The notes: generated by a model not told the origin, from the sequence alone. Positions 9,748-18,622 are shown, numbered from the stretch's first letter. The stretch is 64,000 nucleotides of DNA from Acholeplasma equirhinis (GCF_017052655.1 NZ_JAFIDC010000002.1:44752-108751); one strand, 5' to 3'. Program-made: numbers and translations.

Positions 9748-9780
9748 CTACACCTTTAAAAGGTGTAGTGATGTTATAAT
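9748..9780 (+). promoter_or_regulatory. suf operon promoter with overlapping palindrome
   Basis: An extended -10 (TG-T-TATAAT, 9772-9780) lies 32 bases before sufC. The -35 region is occupied by a palindrome with 10-bp arms around one central base, CTACACCTTT-A-AAAGGTGTAG (9748-9768). This is where a repressor would bind. It might alternatively be a terminator for the LRR gene, but it has no T tract. An iron-sulfur or iron-sensing regulator is a natural guess, not shown. Confidence 0.6.
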
Positions 9781-9811
9781 GTTTTTGGAATATTTATAGA
9801 AGGAGTATATT

Positions 9812-10579
9812 ATGGCAACTTTGACAATCAAAGACCTTCATGTCGAAATTGAAGGAAAAGAAATACTTAAAGGTGTGAATCTAGTTGTAAATTCTGGAGA
9901 AGTACACGCAATTATGGGGCCAAATGGTACAGGTAAAAGTACTTTAGCTTCTGCATTAATGGGTCACCCAAAATATGAAGTGACACAAGGAGAAGCTTTC
10001 CTTGATGATGCAAACCTTTTAGAACTTGAAGTAGATGAACGTGCAAGAGCGGGTTTATTTCTTGCAATGCAATATCCTCAAGAAGTTTCAGGGGTTACCA
10101 ATGCTGACTTTATGAGAAGTGCAGTTAAAGCTGTTTCTGGTAAAGAAATGCCTTTAATTAAGTTCATTATGGAGTATGAAAAGAACGCAGCAGAATTAAA
10201 AATGCGCGAAGACTTACCACATCGTTATTTAAACGAAGGTTTTTCGGGTGGTGAAAGAAAACGTAATGAAATCTTACAACTTAAGACCTTAAAACCTAAA
10301 TTTGCTATTTTGGATGAAATTGACTCAGGTCTTGATATTGATGCATTAAGAATTGTTGGTGAAAATATCAGCGGTATGATTTCAAAAGACTTTGGTTGTG
10401 TGTTAATTACTCACTACCAACGTATTTTAGATTATGTAAAACCTACCCATGTACATATCATGATTGATGGTAAGATTGTATTAACAGGTGGACAAGAATT
10501 AATTTCTAAGATTGATGCTTCTGGTTACGAATGGGTAAGAGAAGAACTTGGTATTCATTTCGAAGCTGGTAAAGAATAA
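9812..10579 (+). CDS. sufC: Fe-S cluster assembly ATPase SufC
   Basis: ATPase of the SufBCD scaffold complex that builds iron-sulfur clusters in the cytoplasm. Walker A GPNGTGKS at residues 36-43, the signature FSGGERKRNEI typical of SufC, Walker B FAILDEIDSGLDIDAL and the switch LITHYQRIL are all present. 255 residues, normal length. AGAAGGAG precedes the start. First gene of sufCDSUB; only 2 bases separate it from sufD. Confidence 0.97.
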   Translation: MATLTIKDLHVEIEGKEILKGVNLVVNSGEVHAIMGPNGTGKSTLASALMGHPKYEVTQGEAFLDDANLLELEVDERARAGLFLAMQYPQEVSGVTNADFMRSAVKAVSGKEMPLIKFIMEYEKNAAELKMREDLPHRYLNEGFSGGERKRNEILQLKTLKPKFAILDEIDSGLDIDALRIVGENISGMISKDFGCVLITHYQRILDYVKPTHVHIMIDGKIVLTGGQELISKIDASGYEWVREELGIHFEAGKE

Positions 10580-10581
10580 TT

Positions 10582-11448
10582 ATGAGTCAAATTCTTTTAG
10601 GGAAAGATCAAACATTACCTAATGGTTTAAGTTTTGACGGAAACACTTTGGTTTTCGCAAAACGTAAAGTTTTTGAAGATACAGTTACAATCAAATTAAT
10701 TGAAAGAACTGTAACAAACCTGAATGTAGTTGTTGAAGAATCAACCCAAGTTAAATTAATTTTAGATATTGAAGATCATCTAACTGAACCATCAAATTAC
10801 CAAATCAATTTAGAAACAAAAGAAAATTCAAATGTTAAATTCTTATTTATAGCAGATATCCACAATGCACATAGTGATGTGTCATTTATGTCAAAGACAT
10901 TAAGTGATTCAAATCTTGAATTTGTTGGTGGATTTATCTCAGATAAAGTAGATGTTAAATTACATTTAGACTTAAACGGTAAAGGTGCTAACCTTAAACT
11001 TAGAACAATTGCTGTTTCAAGTTTAAATCATGAACAAAATTTAGATGTTAGAATGGTCCATTATGCACCAATGACAATTGCTGAAATGTTAAACATTGGT
11101 ATTGCAGGTGAAAATGGAATTGTTAGAATCAATGGTGTTGGTCAAATTGAACAAGGTATGAAACAAGCTTCAGATTTCCAAACACTTAAAGGGATCATCA
11201 CAAACGATGCTGCTCAAATTGATGTCAACCCAATTCTAATTATTGATGAATTCGATGTTAAAGCAGGTCATGCTGCAACAGTTGGTAAATTAGAAGAAGA
11301 TGTCCTCTATTACTTACGTTCTCGTGGTTTGTCTTTAGCTGAAGCACAAAAATTAATTATTAATGGTTACTTACAACCCGTCATTGATGAAATTGATGAC
11401 GAACAAATTAAAAATCAAGTGATTACACTGGTGAATGAGAGAATCTAA
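10582..11448 (+). CDS. sufD: Fe-S cluster assembly protein SufD (short form)
   Basis: Scaffold partner of SufB and SufC. The C-terminal beta-helix core is recognisable, including VRINGVGQIEQGMKQASDFQ and the closing segment KAGHAATVGKLEEDVLYYLRSRGLS, which is diagnostic for SufB/SufD. With 288 residues it is much shorter than the usual 400 or more; the N-terminal helical region is reduced. Such short SufD proteins may be normal in this lineage. It lies between sufC and sufS with a 1-base overlap (TAATG). Confidence 0.92.
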   Translation: MSQILLGKDQTLPNGLSFDGNTLVFAKRKVFEDTVTIKLIERTVTNLNVVVEESTQVKLILDIEDHLTEPSNYQINLETKENSNVKFLFIADIHNAHSDVSFMSKTLSDSNLEFVGGFISDKVDVKLHLDLNGKGANLKLRTIAVSSLNHEQNLDVRMVHYAPMTIAEMLNIGIAGENGIVRINGVGQIEQGMKQASDFQTLKGIITNDAAQIDVNPILIIDEFDVKAGHAATVGKLEEDVLYYLRSRGLSLAEAQKLIINGYLQPVIDEIDDEQIKNQVITLVNERI

Positions 11449-12650
11449 TGTTAAATGTAGATAGAATTAGAAAACAATTCCCTATATATAAAAAATATCC
11501 GGATATGGCCTTTTTTGATTCTGCTGCATCTAGCCTTAAACCAAAAGTAGTGATTGATGCAATGTATGACTACCTTGCATATAATGGAACAAATGTCCAT
11601 CGTGGCGTATATGAACTTGCAAGTATCGCAACCGAACTTTATGAAGGTGCAAGAGGCGATATTGCTGGATTTATCAATGCGGAACAAGATGAGATTATTT
11701 TTACTAAATCAACCACACACGGGTTGAATATGCTTGCACGTGGCATGGATGATTTATTTGAACCAGGCGATGAAATTGTGATTTCAGAACTAGAACACCA
11801 TTCAAATTTATTACCTTGGTTAGATTTATCTTATAGAAAACAACTCGTCGTAAAATTTATTCCACTTGATAATGGTAAGATTACAATTGAAAACTTCAAA
11901 AAAGTCTTATCAAAGAAAACTAAACTTGTTGTGACACATCATATTTCAAATGTGATGGGCTATATTACACCAATTGAAAAGATGATTAAACTTGCAAGTA
12001 AAGTTGGTGCAATGACAGTTTTAGATGCTGCACAAAGTATTGCACATTTACCAATTGATGTCAAAAAGATGGATTGTGACTTCTTAGTCTTTTCAGGACA
12101 CAAGATGTATGGTCCAAATGGTATTGGTGTCTTATATGGTAAAAGATCATCGATTGCAAAAGTAAATCCTTCCGAATTCGGTGGGGAAATGGTTGATAAA
12201 GTCAAACTTGAAGGTTCAAGCTTCAAAGCACTACCTTATAATTTTGAAGCAGGTACACCGGCAATCGCAGAAGCAATTGGTTTACGTGAATCGGTCAAAT
12301 TCTTAAAAAAGATTGGACTTAAAAAGATTCATCAACATGAATTAGAACTTAAAAAATATATCTTAGAAAAACTTGAAAATGAAGCTGATATTGAAATCTT
12401 TAATAAAGCATCAGATTCAGGGTTAATTACATTTAATATCAAAGATCTTCACCCACATGATACAGCAAGCTTCTTAGATCAATATAAGGTAGCAGTCAGA
12501 GCTGGTCATCATTGTAATCAATTAACGATGAAGTATCTTAATCAGGTTGCAACAGTGAGACTCTCAATTGGTATTTATAATAATTTTGCCGATTGTGATA
12601 AATTTGTTGAAGCAATTCTTGCAACCCGTGATTTCTTCAAATCACTTTGA
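11448..12650 (+). CDS. sufS: Cysteine desulfurase SufS
   Basis: PLP enzyme that takes sulfur from cysteine and passes it as persulfide to SufU. The PLP-binding Lys219 is in FSGHKMYGPNGIG, the active-site Cys356 in VRAGHHCNQ, and the cofactor-binding segments STTHGLN and LDAAQS are present. 400 residues, normal for the group II (SufS) type. The gene overlaps sufD by one base. It is also a possible sulfur donor for ThiI encoded at 22347, since no second desulfurase lies in the window. Confidence 0.97.
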   Translation: MLNVDRIRKQFPIYKKYPDMAFFDSAASSLKPKVVIDAMYDYLAYNGTNVHRGVYELASIATELYEGARGDIAGFINAEQDEIIFTKSTTHGLNMLARGMDDLFEPGDEIVISELEHHSNLLPWLDLSYRKQLVVKFIPLDNGKITIENFKKVLSKKTKLVVTHHISNVMGYITPIEKMIKLASKVGAMTVLDAAQSIAHLPIDVKKMDCDFLVFSGHKMYGPNGIGVLYGKRSSIAKVNPSEFGGEMVDKVKLEGSSFKALPYNFEAGTPAIAEAIGLRESVKFLKKIGLKKIHQHELELKKYILEKLENEADIEIFNKASDSGLITFNIKDLHPHDTASFLDQYKVAVRAGHHCNQLTMKYLNQVATVRLSIGIYNNFADCDKFVEAILATRDFFKSL

Positions 12651-12661
12651 AAGGATCAAAT

Positions 12662-13096
12662 ATGGACTTAAAGAACTTATACCGTGAAGTTATTATGGAT
12701 CATTATAAGAACCCTCAAAACAAAGGTTTAGTCAATGATGCATCGTACCTCACAGTCCATCTGAATAACCCAACTTGTGGTGATGATATCGTCGTTCAGC
12801 TTAAAGTTGAAGGTGATACCATCATCGATCTAAAACAACAAGGTGTTGGATGTTCCATCTGTTGTTCATCAGCCTCAGTCGCATCCCAAACATTAATGGG
12901 ATTGAAAGTTGCTGATGCACTTAAAGTCATCAATGAATTTTTCACATTAATTAAGGGTGAAGATTATGATGCAGATATCTTAGAAGGTGATGCAATCGCC
13001 TATCAAACAGTCCATCAATTTCCAGCACGTGTGAAATGCGCTACACTGGCTTGGAAAGCATATGAAAAAGGACTGGAATCTTACAAAGGAGAATGA
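12662..13096 (+). CDS. sufU: Zn-dependent sulfurtransferase SufU
   Basis: IscU-like protein that accepts sulfur from SufS. The zinc/sulfur ligands of SufU are all present: Cys39 and Asp41 (TCGDD), Cys64 (GVGCSICC) and Cys126 (RVKCATLAW). The insertion after the second Cys typical of SufU rather than IscU is seen (GLKVADALKVINEF). ATG 12662 is chosen because AAAGGA sits just before it; the TTG at 12647 overlaps the sufS stop and lacks a site. 144 residues. Confidence 0.95.
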   Translation: MDLKNLYREVIMDHYKNPQNKGLVNDASYLTVHLNNPTCGDDIVVQLKVEGDTIIDLKQQGVGCSICCSSASVASQTLMGLKVADALKVINEFFTLIKGEDYDADILEGDAIAYQTVHQFPARVKCATLAWKAYEKGLESYKGE

Positions 13097-13099
13097 CCT

Positions 13100-14509
13100 A
13101 TGGATGATACTAAAAAGAAAATAGATAATATTGTTGGTGAGTATCAGTACGGCTTTGTTACGCCATCTAAACCAATCATGGATACTGGTAAAGGTATTAA
13201 TGAAGAAATTGTTGCTCAGATTTCTGGCATTAAGAATGAACCAAAATGGATGACTGATTTTCGTCTTCGTGCTTACAAACAATTTATGACATTAAAGAAT
13301 CCTGATTGGGGTCCGGATTTATCATTTATTAACTTTGATGAATTTACATATTACATCAAACCATCAGATAGAGCTGAAACTTCTTGGGATGAAGTACCAG
13401 AAGAAATTAAAAATACTTTTGAACGTTTAGGCATTCCTCAAGCAGAAAGAAATTATCTTGCAGGGGTATCAACCCAATTCGAATCTGAAGTTGTTTATCA
13501 TGCAACAAAGAAAGAATTAGAAGATTTAGGTGTGATTTATGTTGACACAGATACAGCGTTACGTGAATACCCTGAACTTGTTAAAGAGTATTTTGGTAAA
13601 GTTGTTCCACCAAACGACAACAAATATGCAGCATTAAACTCTGCAGTATGGAGTGGTGGTTCATTTATCTATGTACCAAAAGGTGTTAAGGTTACAAAAC
13701 CATTACAATCATATTTTAGAATTAACTCAGATCAAATGGGTCAATTTGAAAGAACTTTAATTATTGTTGATGAAGGTGCATATGTTAACTATGTTGAAGG
13801 TTGTACTGCGCCAACATATTCAAAAGAATCACTTCACTGTGCAGTTGTTGAAATTATTGTTAAGAAAGATGCAACTTGCCGTTATACAACAATTCAAAAC
13901 TGGTCAAGTAACGTTTTAAACTTAGTAACAAAACGTGCACATGTTTATGAAAATGGACATATGGAATGGATTGATGGTAATATCGGTAGCCAAATTACAA
14001 TGAAGTATCCTTCATGTATCTTAATGGGAGAACACGCAAAAGGTACAACCATTTCGATTGCATTTGCAGGTAAGAATCAATGGCAAGATGCTGGTGCACG
14101 TATGATTCACTTAGCACCGAATACAACATCTTCAATTGTATCTAAATCAATTTCACGTGGTGGTGGTAAAGTTAACTACCGTGGTAAAGTAATGTTTAGT
14201 AAAAAAGCTAAAGGTTCTAAATCAAATATCGAATGTGACACAATCATCTTAGATGGTATGTCAACATCAGATACAATTCCAGTTAACGTCATTAAAAACA
14301 GTGATGTCTTCTTACAACATGAAGCAACCGTTTCTAAGATTTCTGAAGAACAACTCTTCTATCTCATGAGCCGTGGTTTAACCGAAGAAGAAGCAACTGA
14401 AATGATTGTTATGGGATTCATTGAACCATTCTCAAAAGAACTTCCGATGGAATATGCAGTTGAATTAAATCAACTCATCAAACTTGAAATGGAAGGCTCA
14501 ATCGGTTAA
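13100..14509 (+). CDS. sufB: Fe-S cluster scaffold protein SufB
   Basis: Main scaffold of the SufBCD complex. 469 residues, normal length. Family hallmarks are visible: an N-terminal [12 protein letters not shown] segment, [40 protein letters not shown], the beta-helix with [20 protein letters not shown] and the C-terminal [21 protein letters not shown]. Last gene of the suf operon, 3 bases after sufU, with a strong terminator directly downstream. Confidence 0.97.
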   Translation: MDDTKKKIDNIVGEYQYGFVTPSKPIMDTGKGINEEIVAQISGIKNEPKWMTDFRLRAYKQFMTLKNPDWGPDLSFINFDEFTYYIKPSDRAETSWDEVPEEIKNTFERLGIPQAERNYLAGVSTQFESEVVYHATKKELEDLGVIYVDTDTALREYPELVKEYFGKVVPPNDNKYAALNSAVWSGGSFIYVPKGVKVTKPLQSYFRINSDQMGQFERTLIIVDEGAYVNYVEGCTAPTYSKESLHCAVVEIIVKKDATCRYTTIQNWSSNVLNLVTKRAHVYENGHMEWIDGNIGSQITMKYPSCILMGEHAKGTTISIAFAGKNQWQDAGARMIHLAPNTTSSIVSKSISRGGGKVNYRGKVMFSKKAKGSKSNIECDTIILDGMSTSDTIPVNVIKNSDVFLQHEATVSKISEEQLFYLMSRGLTEEEATEMIVMGFIEPFSKELPMEYAVELNQLIKLEMEGSIG

Positions 14510-14516
14510 TAAAAAT

Positions 14517-14546
14517 GGTAAGACAATTGTCTTACCTTTTATTTTT
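14517..14546. terminator. Bidirectional terminator, sufB / 14532 gene
   Basis: Perfect 20-nt palindrome GGTAAGACAATTGTCTTACC at 14517-14536, with a T-rich run on the right and an A run on the left. It can end sufB on the plus strand and the convergent minus-strand gene, whose stop codon (14532-14534) lies inside the stem. Confidence 0.85.
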
Positions 14547-15236
14547 AATTTCAGCTTGTTCAAATCTTGTAAGATCACTTTTAATATCTTTTATGAAAGT
14601 GTCGACAAGTATTTGATTTAGTTCGTCAAACTGATGTTTTGTGAGTTGAACTTCATTGATTAACATGAGCACTTTATATGCAATCATATCCCACATATGG
14701 ATAAATTTATCATTGATAAGAAAGTTACCATCTAAGTCAAAATCAATATCATAATCTTGAATTAAGTTAAAAGGAAAATGAATGAGACCTTGTTTATTAA
14801 ATGCATGAAAATTGGTTAGAATATTTGATAATCCATCAATGATACCAAGGGTTTCAATGAGCTTTAAAGGTTTTTGGAAACTATCACCAAGTGATAATAA
14901 TAAAAATCCAAAACTTGATTGATGTGCAGTATATAAGTATAAATCATCAAGTGTTTTTACGCGAGGATTTTTTAAATATAAAGACTTGAATTTTACAAAT
15001 TCTAATAAAACCTCAGGATAGAATTTATAACCTGGGTTGATTGCTTTTCTAAGATCTTTAAATAAAGGATCTTTTTTTGTATGACCATTCATAAAAGCTT
15101 TCAAATCATTTGCATATTGGTTACAAGCTTCTATAGATTTAAACTTTTCAATATTATGTAAATGTTTAGTAATAGTTTCATATAAAAATTTAATTTGTTT
15201 ATCTTTAATGGGTTTAAAATAAGAAATTTGAAGCAT
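14532..15236 (-). CDS. Squalene/phytoene-synthase-like protein, probably inactive
   Basis: 234 residues. The middle and end resemble the squalene/phytoene synthase family: LDDLYLYTAHQSSFGFLLLSLG corresponds to the dLxxYcxxvAgxVG helix, and LIETLGIIDGLSNILTNFHAFNKQGLIHFP (as two adjoining parts) to the second aspartate-rich helix and the GRxYlP loop. Both Asp-rich Mg-diphosphate motifs are missing: the second reads NILTNFHAF where active enzymes have NxxRDxxED. I therefore infer a pseudoenzyme or a strongly diverged function rather than carotenoid or squalene synthesis. It is transcribed divergently from the ComK-like gene. Compare the family member NDUFAF6, which is also doubtful as an enzyme. 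Confidence 0.5.
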   Translation of the reverse strand: MLQISYFKPIKDKQIKFLYETITKHLHNIEKFKSIEACNQYANDLKAFMNGHTKKDPLFKDLRKAINPGYKFYPEVLLEFVKFKSLYLKNPRVKTLDDLYLYTAHQSSFGFLLLSLGDSFQKPLKLIETLGIIDGLSNILTNFHAFNKQGLIHFPFNLIQDYDIDFDLDGNFLINDKFIHMWDMIAYKVLMLINEVQLTKHQFDELNQILVDTFIKDIKSDLTRFEQAEIKNKR

Positions 15237-15272
15237 AATTGGAAACCTTTATGATGACCCTTTCTTTTTCTT

Positions 15273-15288
15273 ATTATAACATTATAAT
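15273..15288. promoter_or_regulatory. Overlapping divergent -10 boxes
   Basis: ATTATA at 15273-15278 reads TATAAT on the minus strand (toward 15236), and TATAAT at 15283-15288 serves the plus strand gene at 15314. The two promoters are back to back within 16 bases, so the two genes may be jointly controlled. No clear -35 boxes. Confidence 0.4.
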
Positions 15289-15313
15289 ATGAAATATTAA
15301 GAAGGTAATTAAA

Positions 15314-15715
15314 ATGATTTATTATATTAAAAATGATTCTTTAGGTGGCATTTCTTATCCTGAAGGTAGGGTCCTTGGAAGAAGTGCATATGGTGCGATA
15401 AAAAATCTTTGTATGAAACATCTGTTCTCACTAGAAGGCTATTTAAAGGCAGTTAAAGAAACACTCAATCTGGGTTATAAAATACCAATTATTGTCTCTG
15501 AAGAAATAGTCTTTTTTCATACGGGAAGTTTGAAAAGTTATGAGTCAATTTTTATTAATTTTTTCGCAATAGAAAGCATTGAATCTAAGGGTGAAAATCT
15601 ATGGATACACTTTAGCAAAGATGAAACCTTAGAAATTCCAATGAAAATGGAAGAATATAAGCGAATTGAACGCGCTATATTTAATATATTTAAATATAAA
15701 GAAAGTTTAGTATGA
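15314..15715 (+). CDS. ComK-family competence regulator-like protein
   Basis: 133 residues resembling the core of Bacillus ComK, the transcription factor for DNA uptake. Matching stretches: GYKIPIIVSEEIVFFHTGS aligns with the ComK segment HKPPIMVDPSNQIFLFPT, and LWIHFSKDETLEIPMKMEEYKRIERAIF with VTFSNGKTMELPISYNSFENQVYRTAWL (compared in parts). It lacks the ComK C-terminal tail (ComK has about 190 residues). AAGAAGG precedes the ATG. Whether it still activates DNA-uptake genes is unknown; no com structural genes occur in the window. Similar short ComK-like proteins exist in other Firmicutes with unclear roles. Confidence 0.6.
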   Translation: MIYYIKNDSLGGISYPEGRVLGRSAYGAIKNLCMKHLFSLEGYLKAVKETLNLGYKIPIIVSEEIVFFHTGSLKSYESIFINFFAIESIESKGENLWIHFSKDETLEIPMKMEEYKRIERAIFNIFKYKESLV

Positions 15716-15762
15716 ATACACTTTCATACACTTCACTAATGAAATCTGTTATCGTCTCATGG

Positions 15763-15768
15763 TATAAT
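15763..15768 (+). promoter_or_regulatory. -10 box of pgk
   Basis: TATAAT at 15763-15768, 41 bases before pgk and after the ComK-like gene. No convincing -35. It probably starts a pgk-regulator-HPr-tpiA transcript that ends at 18622. Confidence 0.5.
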
Positions 15769-15808
15769 ATCAACTGGTGAAACGATAAATATTAAAAGGA
15801 GAATAATC

Positions 15809-17008
15809 ATGGCTAAAAAAACTGTAAGAGATCTTAATTTGAAAGATAAAAAAGTACTCGTACGTGTTGACTTTAACGTGCCACTTGCTAAAGATGGTTC
15901 AATTACTGACGATACACGTATTGTTGCTGCATTACCTACAATTGAGTATGTGATCGCTCAAGGTGGTAAAGCAATTCTTTTCTCACACTTAGGAAGAATT
16001 AAGACTGAAGAAGATAAAGCAACTAACTCAATGAAACCAGTTGCTGAAAGATTAAGTCAATTAATCAATAAACCAGTTAAGTTTGTTGGTGTAACACGTG
16101 GTAAAGCATTAGAAGATGCAATCGCTGAAATGAAATCAGGTGATGTGTTAATGTTTGAAAATACACGTTTTGAAGACTTAGATGGTAATAAAGAATCTAA
16201 GAACAATGATGAACTCGGTAAATACTGGGCTTCATTAGGTGATGTATTTGTTAACGATGCGTTCGGTACAGCACACAGAGCACATGCTTCAAACGTTGGT
16301 ATTTCTGCAAACATTAAAGAAGCTGTTGCTGGTTTCTTACTTGAAAAAGAAATTAACTTCATTGGTGGAGCATTAGAAAACCCTAAGAGACCTTTTGTCG
16401 CAATCTTAGGTGGTGCTAAAGTTTCAGATAAAATTGAAGTGATCCAAAACCTATTAAAGATTGCTGATAAAGTTTTAATCGGTGGTGGTATGGCATTTAC
16501 ATTCTTAAAAGCACAAGGCTTTGAAGTCGGTAAATCATTAGTAGAATTAGATAAAGTTGATTTAGCAAAAGAATTATTAGAACAAGCTAATGGTAAAATT
16601 GAATTAGGATTCGATGTAGTAACAGGTAAAGCATTTGATGCAAATACTGAAACAAACGTTCGTGATTTCGATAGTATCCCAGCTGATGAAATGGGCTTAG
16701 ACATTGGTCCTAAGACAGTTGAAAGATTCAAAGAAATTATTTCAAGTGCTCAAACAGTTGTTTGGAACGGACCTCAAGGTGTGTTCGAAATGGAGAAGTT
16801 TGAAAATGGAACTAAACAAGTTGCATTAGCACTTGCTGAAATTTTCCCTAACGCAACAACTATCGTTGGTGGTGGAGATTCAGCAGCAGCAGTTGCAAAA
16901 TTTGATCTAGAATCTAAATTCTCACACATCTCAACAGGTGGCGGTGCTTCACTTGAATACCTAGAAGGTAAAGTGTTACCAGGTATCGCTGCTGTTCACG
17001 AAGCCTAA
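15809..17008 (+). CDS. pgk: Phosphoglycerate kinase
   Basis: Glycolytic enzyme making ATP from 1,3-bisphosphoglycerate. Motifs: [16 protein letters not shown] near the N terminus, the substrate-binding [25 protein letters not shown], the nucleotide-binding [21 protein letters not shown] and the C-terminal [10 protein letters not shown] with [13 protein letters not shown]. 399 residues, standard. AAAGGAG precedes the start. First of four genes (pgk, regulator, HPr, tpiA) closely spaced on one strand. Confidence 0.98.
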   Translation: MAKKTVRDLNLKDKKVLVRVDFNVPLAKDGSITDDTRIVAALPTIEYVIAQGGKAILFSHLGRIKTEEDKATNSMKPVAERLSQLINKPVKFVGVTRGKALEDAIAEMKSGDVLMFENTRFEDLDGNKESKNNDELGKYWASLGDVFVNDAFGTAHRAHASNVGISANIKEAVAGFLLEKEINFIGGALENPKRPFVAILGGAKVSDKIEVIQNLLKIADKVLIGGGMAFTFLKAQGFEVGKSLVELDKVDLAKELLEQANGKIELGFDVVTGKAFDANTETNVRDFDSIPADEMGLDIGPKTVERFKEIISSAQTVVWNGPQGVFEMEKFENGTKQVALALAEIFPNATTIVGGGDSAAAVAKFDLESKFSHISTGGGASLEYLEGKVLPGIAAVHEA

Positions 17009-17559
17009 TGATGTTAGACATCGGCAAGAAAATCAGGGCTTTAAGACTAGGAAATAATCTAACCCAAGAAGAACTTGCTAATAGATTAGAATTAACAAAG
17101 GGTTATATCTCTCAACTAGAAAACAACTTAACATCCCCTTCAATTCAAACGTTATTTGCAATACTTGAAGTCTTGGGGGTTGAACCTTACGAGTTTTTCT
17201 CGAAACCAGAAGATGAAGATGCTAAAATCGTATTTACGAAGGAAGATTATTACGAGAAAGAGTCACCTGAATTAGGTTCAGTCATTTCCTGGATTGTACC
17301 AAATGCCTTAAAATATGAAATGGAACCAATCATTATCGAAATCAAACCTGGTGGTCAATCAACAATTGATGATTCGCATCCTGGTGAAGAATTTGGTTAC
17401 GTATTAGAAGGACAAGTGACCCTTGTCTTAAATAAAAAGCGCTTCATTGTAAAAAAAGGCGAAACCTTTTACTACATGGCAAATAAAGAACATTATATAA
17501 TAAATACAGGTAATAGTATCGCTAAGGTACTATGGATTTCTACCCCACCTATGTTTTAG
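17008..17559 (+). CDS. XRE-family transcriptional regulator with cupin domain
   Basis: 183 residues. An N-terminal Xre/Cro-type helix-turn-helix (residues about 5-60: KIRALRLGNNLTQEELANRLELTKGYISQLE) is followed by a C-terminal cupin_2 barrel (about 110-180) with HPGEEFGYVLEGQ and KKGETFYYMANKEHYI. Such proteins usually sense a small ligand in the cupin and control nearby genes, often polyamine or sugar genes. The start overlaps the pgk stop (TAATG), so it is coupled to glycolytic gene expression. The position between pgk and ptsH hints at control of carbon metabolism; its ligand cannot be read from sequence. Confidence 0.88.
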   Translation: MMLDIGKKIRALRLGNNLTQEELANRLELTKGYISQLENNLTSPSIQTLFAILEVLGVEPYEFFSKPEDEDAKIVFTKEDYYEKESPELGSVISWIVPNALKYEMEPIIIEIKPGGQSTIDDSHPGEEFGYVLEGQVTLVLNKKRFIVKKGETFYYMANKEHYIINTGNSIAKVLWISTPPMF

Positions 17560-17576
17560 AAATAAGGAGAGATACT

Positions 17577-17822
17577 ATGGAAAAAGAAATTATCATTGGT
17601 TCAACTGCTGGTTTACACGCTACATTAGCAGCTAAAGTTGTTCAAACAGCTTCAAAATATGCAGTTGACATTAAACTATATTACAAAGACAAGACTGTTG
17701 ATTTAAAATCTATTTTAGGTCTAATGAGTTTAGCAGTTCCTAAAGGGGAAAACGTTAAAATTGTTGCATCAGGTCCTCATGCTGAAGATGCGATCAAAGA
17801 TATTGCAGCAATCTTAGGCTAA
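17577..17822 (+). CDS. ptsH: HPr-like phosphocarrier protein, atypical active site
   Basis: 81 residues with the HPr fold pattern. The active-site His is kept (His14 in GLHATLAA) but the normal GLHARPA is changed: Arg and Pro become Thr16 and Leu17. The Arg is normally needed for phosphotransfer between enzyme I and EII. The regulatory serine is intact (Ser45 in VDLKSILGLMSL), the site used by HPr kinase to make the CcpA corepressor. ATG 17577 follows AAGGAGA; an upstream in-frame start at 17532 has no site. Acholeplasmas are classically reported to lack sugar PTS activity, so this HPr is probably regulatory only (inference). Confidence 0.88.
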   Translation: MEKEIIIGSTAGLHATLAAKVVQTASKYAVDIKLYYKDKTVDLKSILGLMSLAVPKGENVKIVASGPHAEDAIKDIAAILG

Positions 17823-17824
17823 AA

Positions 17825-18589
17825 ATGAGCAAAAGAATTCCTGTAATTGCTGCCAATTGGAAAATGTATAAGACTAAAGATGAGGCTTTAGCTTTTATAT
17901 TCGCAGTAAATGAAAAAGTTCCAACAAGAGATAAAGTTGAGTCTGTCGTTTGTGCACCAGCTATTCTTTTAAACCTTCTAGTTAAACGTGAAGGCGATAA
18001 CTTAAGAATTGGTGCGCAAAATATGCACTATGCTGAAGAAGGTGCATTTACTGGTGAAAACTCACCTGCACAAGTTAAAACTTCAGGTGCTGAGTATATC
18101 TTAATTGGTCACTCAGAAAGAAGAAGTTATTTTAACGAAACAGATGAAACTGTTAACTTAAAAATGCATGCTGCATTCAAACATGAATTAACACCAATTC
18201 TTTGTGTTGGTGAACAACTTGCTGAACGTGAATCAAATTCAACTAAAGCTGTTTTAGATAGCCAACTTGAAATTGCATTCAAAGGCATTAGCGCAGAACA
18301 AGCACTTGCAACTATTATCGCTTACGAACCAGTATGGGCGATTGGTACAGGTAAAACTGCAACACCTACAATGGCAAACGATACAATCAAAGATATCCGT
18401 GCTAAAGTTGAAGCTTTATATGGTAAAGCTGTTGCTGATGGTATTCGTATTTTATACGGTGGATCAGTTAAACCAGACAACATTAAAGTTTTACTTGCAG
18501 AATCAGATATCGATGGTGCATTAATCGGTGGTGCTGCACTCGATCCAAACAACTTCTTAGTATTTACAGACGCAGCATTAAACAAATAA
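17825..18589 (+). CDS. tpiA: Triosephosphate isomerase
   Basis: Interconverts dihydroxyacetone phosphate and glyceraldehyde 3-phosphate. Catalytic residues are seen in AANWKMYKT (Lys), LIGHSERRSYF (His) and AYEPVWAIGTGKTAT (Glu and the flexible loop), with the phosphate site GGSVKPDN. 254 residues, normal. It starts 2 bases after the HPr gene and is followed by a strong terminator. Confidence 0.98.
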   Translation: MSKRIPVIAANWKMYKTKDEALAFIFAVNEKVPTRDKVESVVCAPAILLNLLVKREGDNLRIGAQNMHYAEEGAFTGENSPAQVKTSGAEYILIGHSERRSYFNETDETVNLKMHAAFKHELTPILCVGEQLAERESNSTKAVLDSQLEIAFKGISAEQALATIIAYEPVWAIGTGKTATPTMANDTIKDIRAKVEALYGKAVADGIRILYGGSVKPDNIKVLLAESDIDGALIGGAALDPNNFLVFTDAALNK

Positions 18590-18594
18590 TTATC

Positions 18595-18622
18595 AAAAGA
18601 CGCGGAAAATCGCGTCTTTTTT
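18595..18622 (+). terminator. Terminator after tpiA
   Basis: AAAAGACGCG (18595-18604) pairs with CGCGTCTTTT (18611-18620) around a 6-nt loop, followed by more T. A typical Rho-independent terminator closing the pgk-tpiA unit. Confidence 0.9.

Noticed and set aside
16057..16731. Long open frame antisense to pgk (224 codons)
   Set aside because: Lies wholly opposite a certain gene, has Ser/Asn/Leu-rich composition typical of reverse reading, no ribosome binding site and no recognisable domain.
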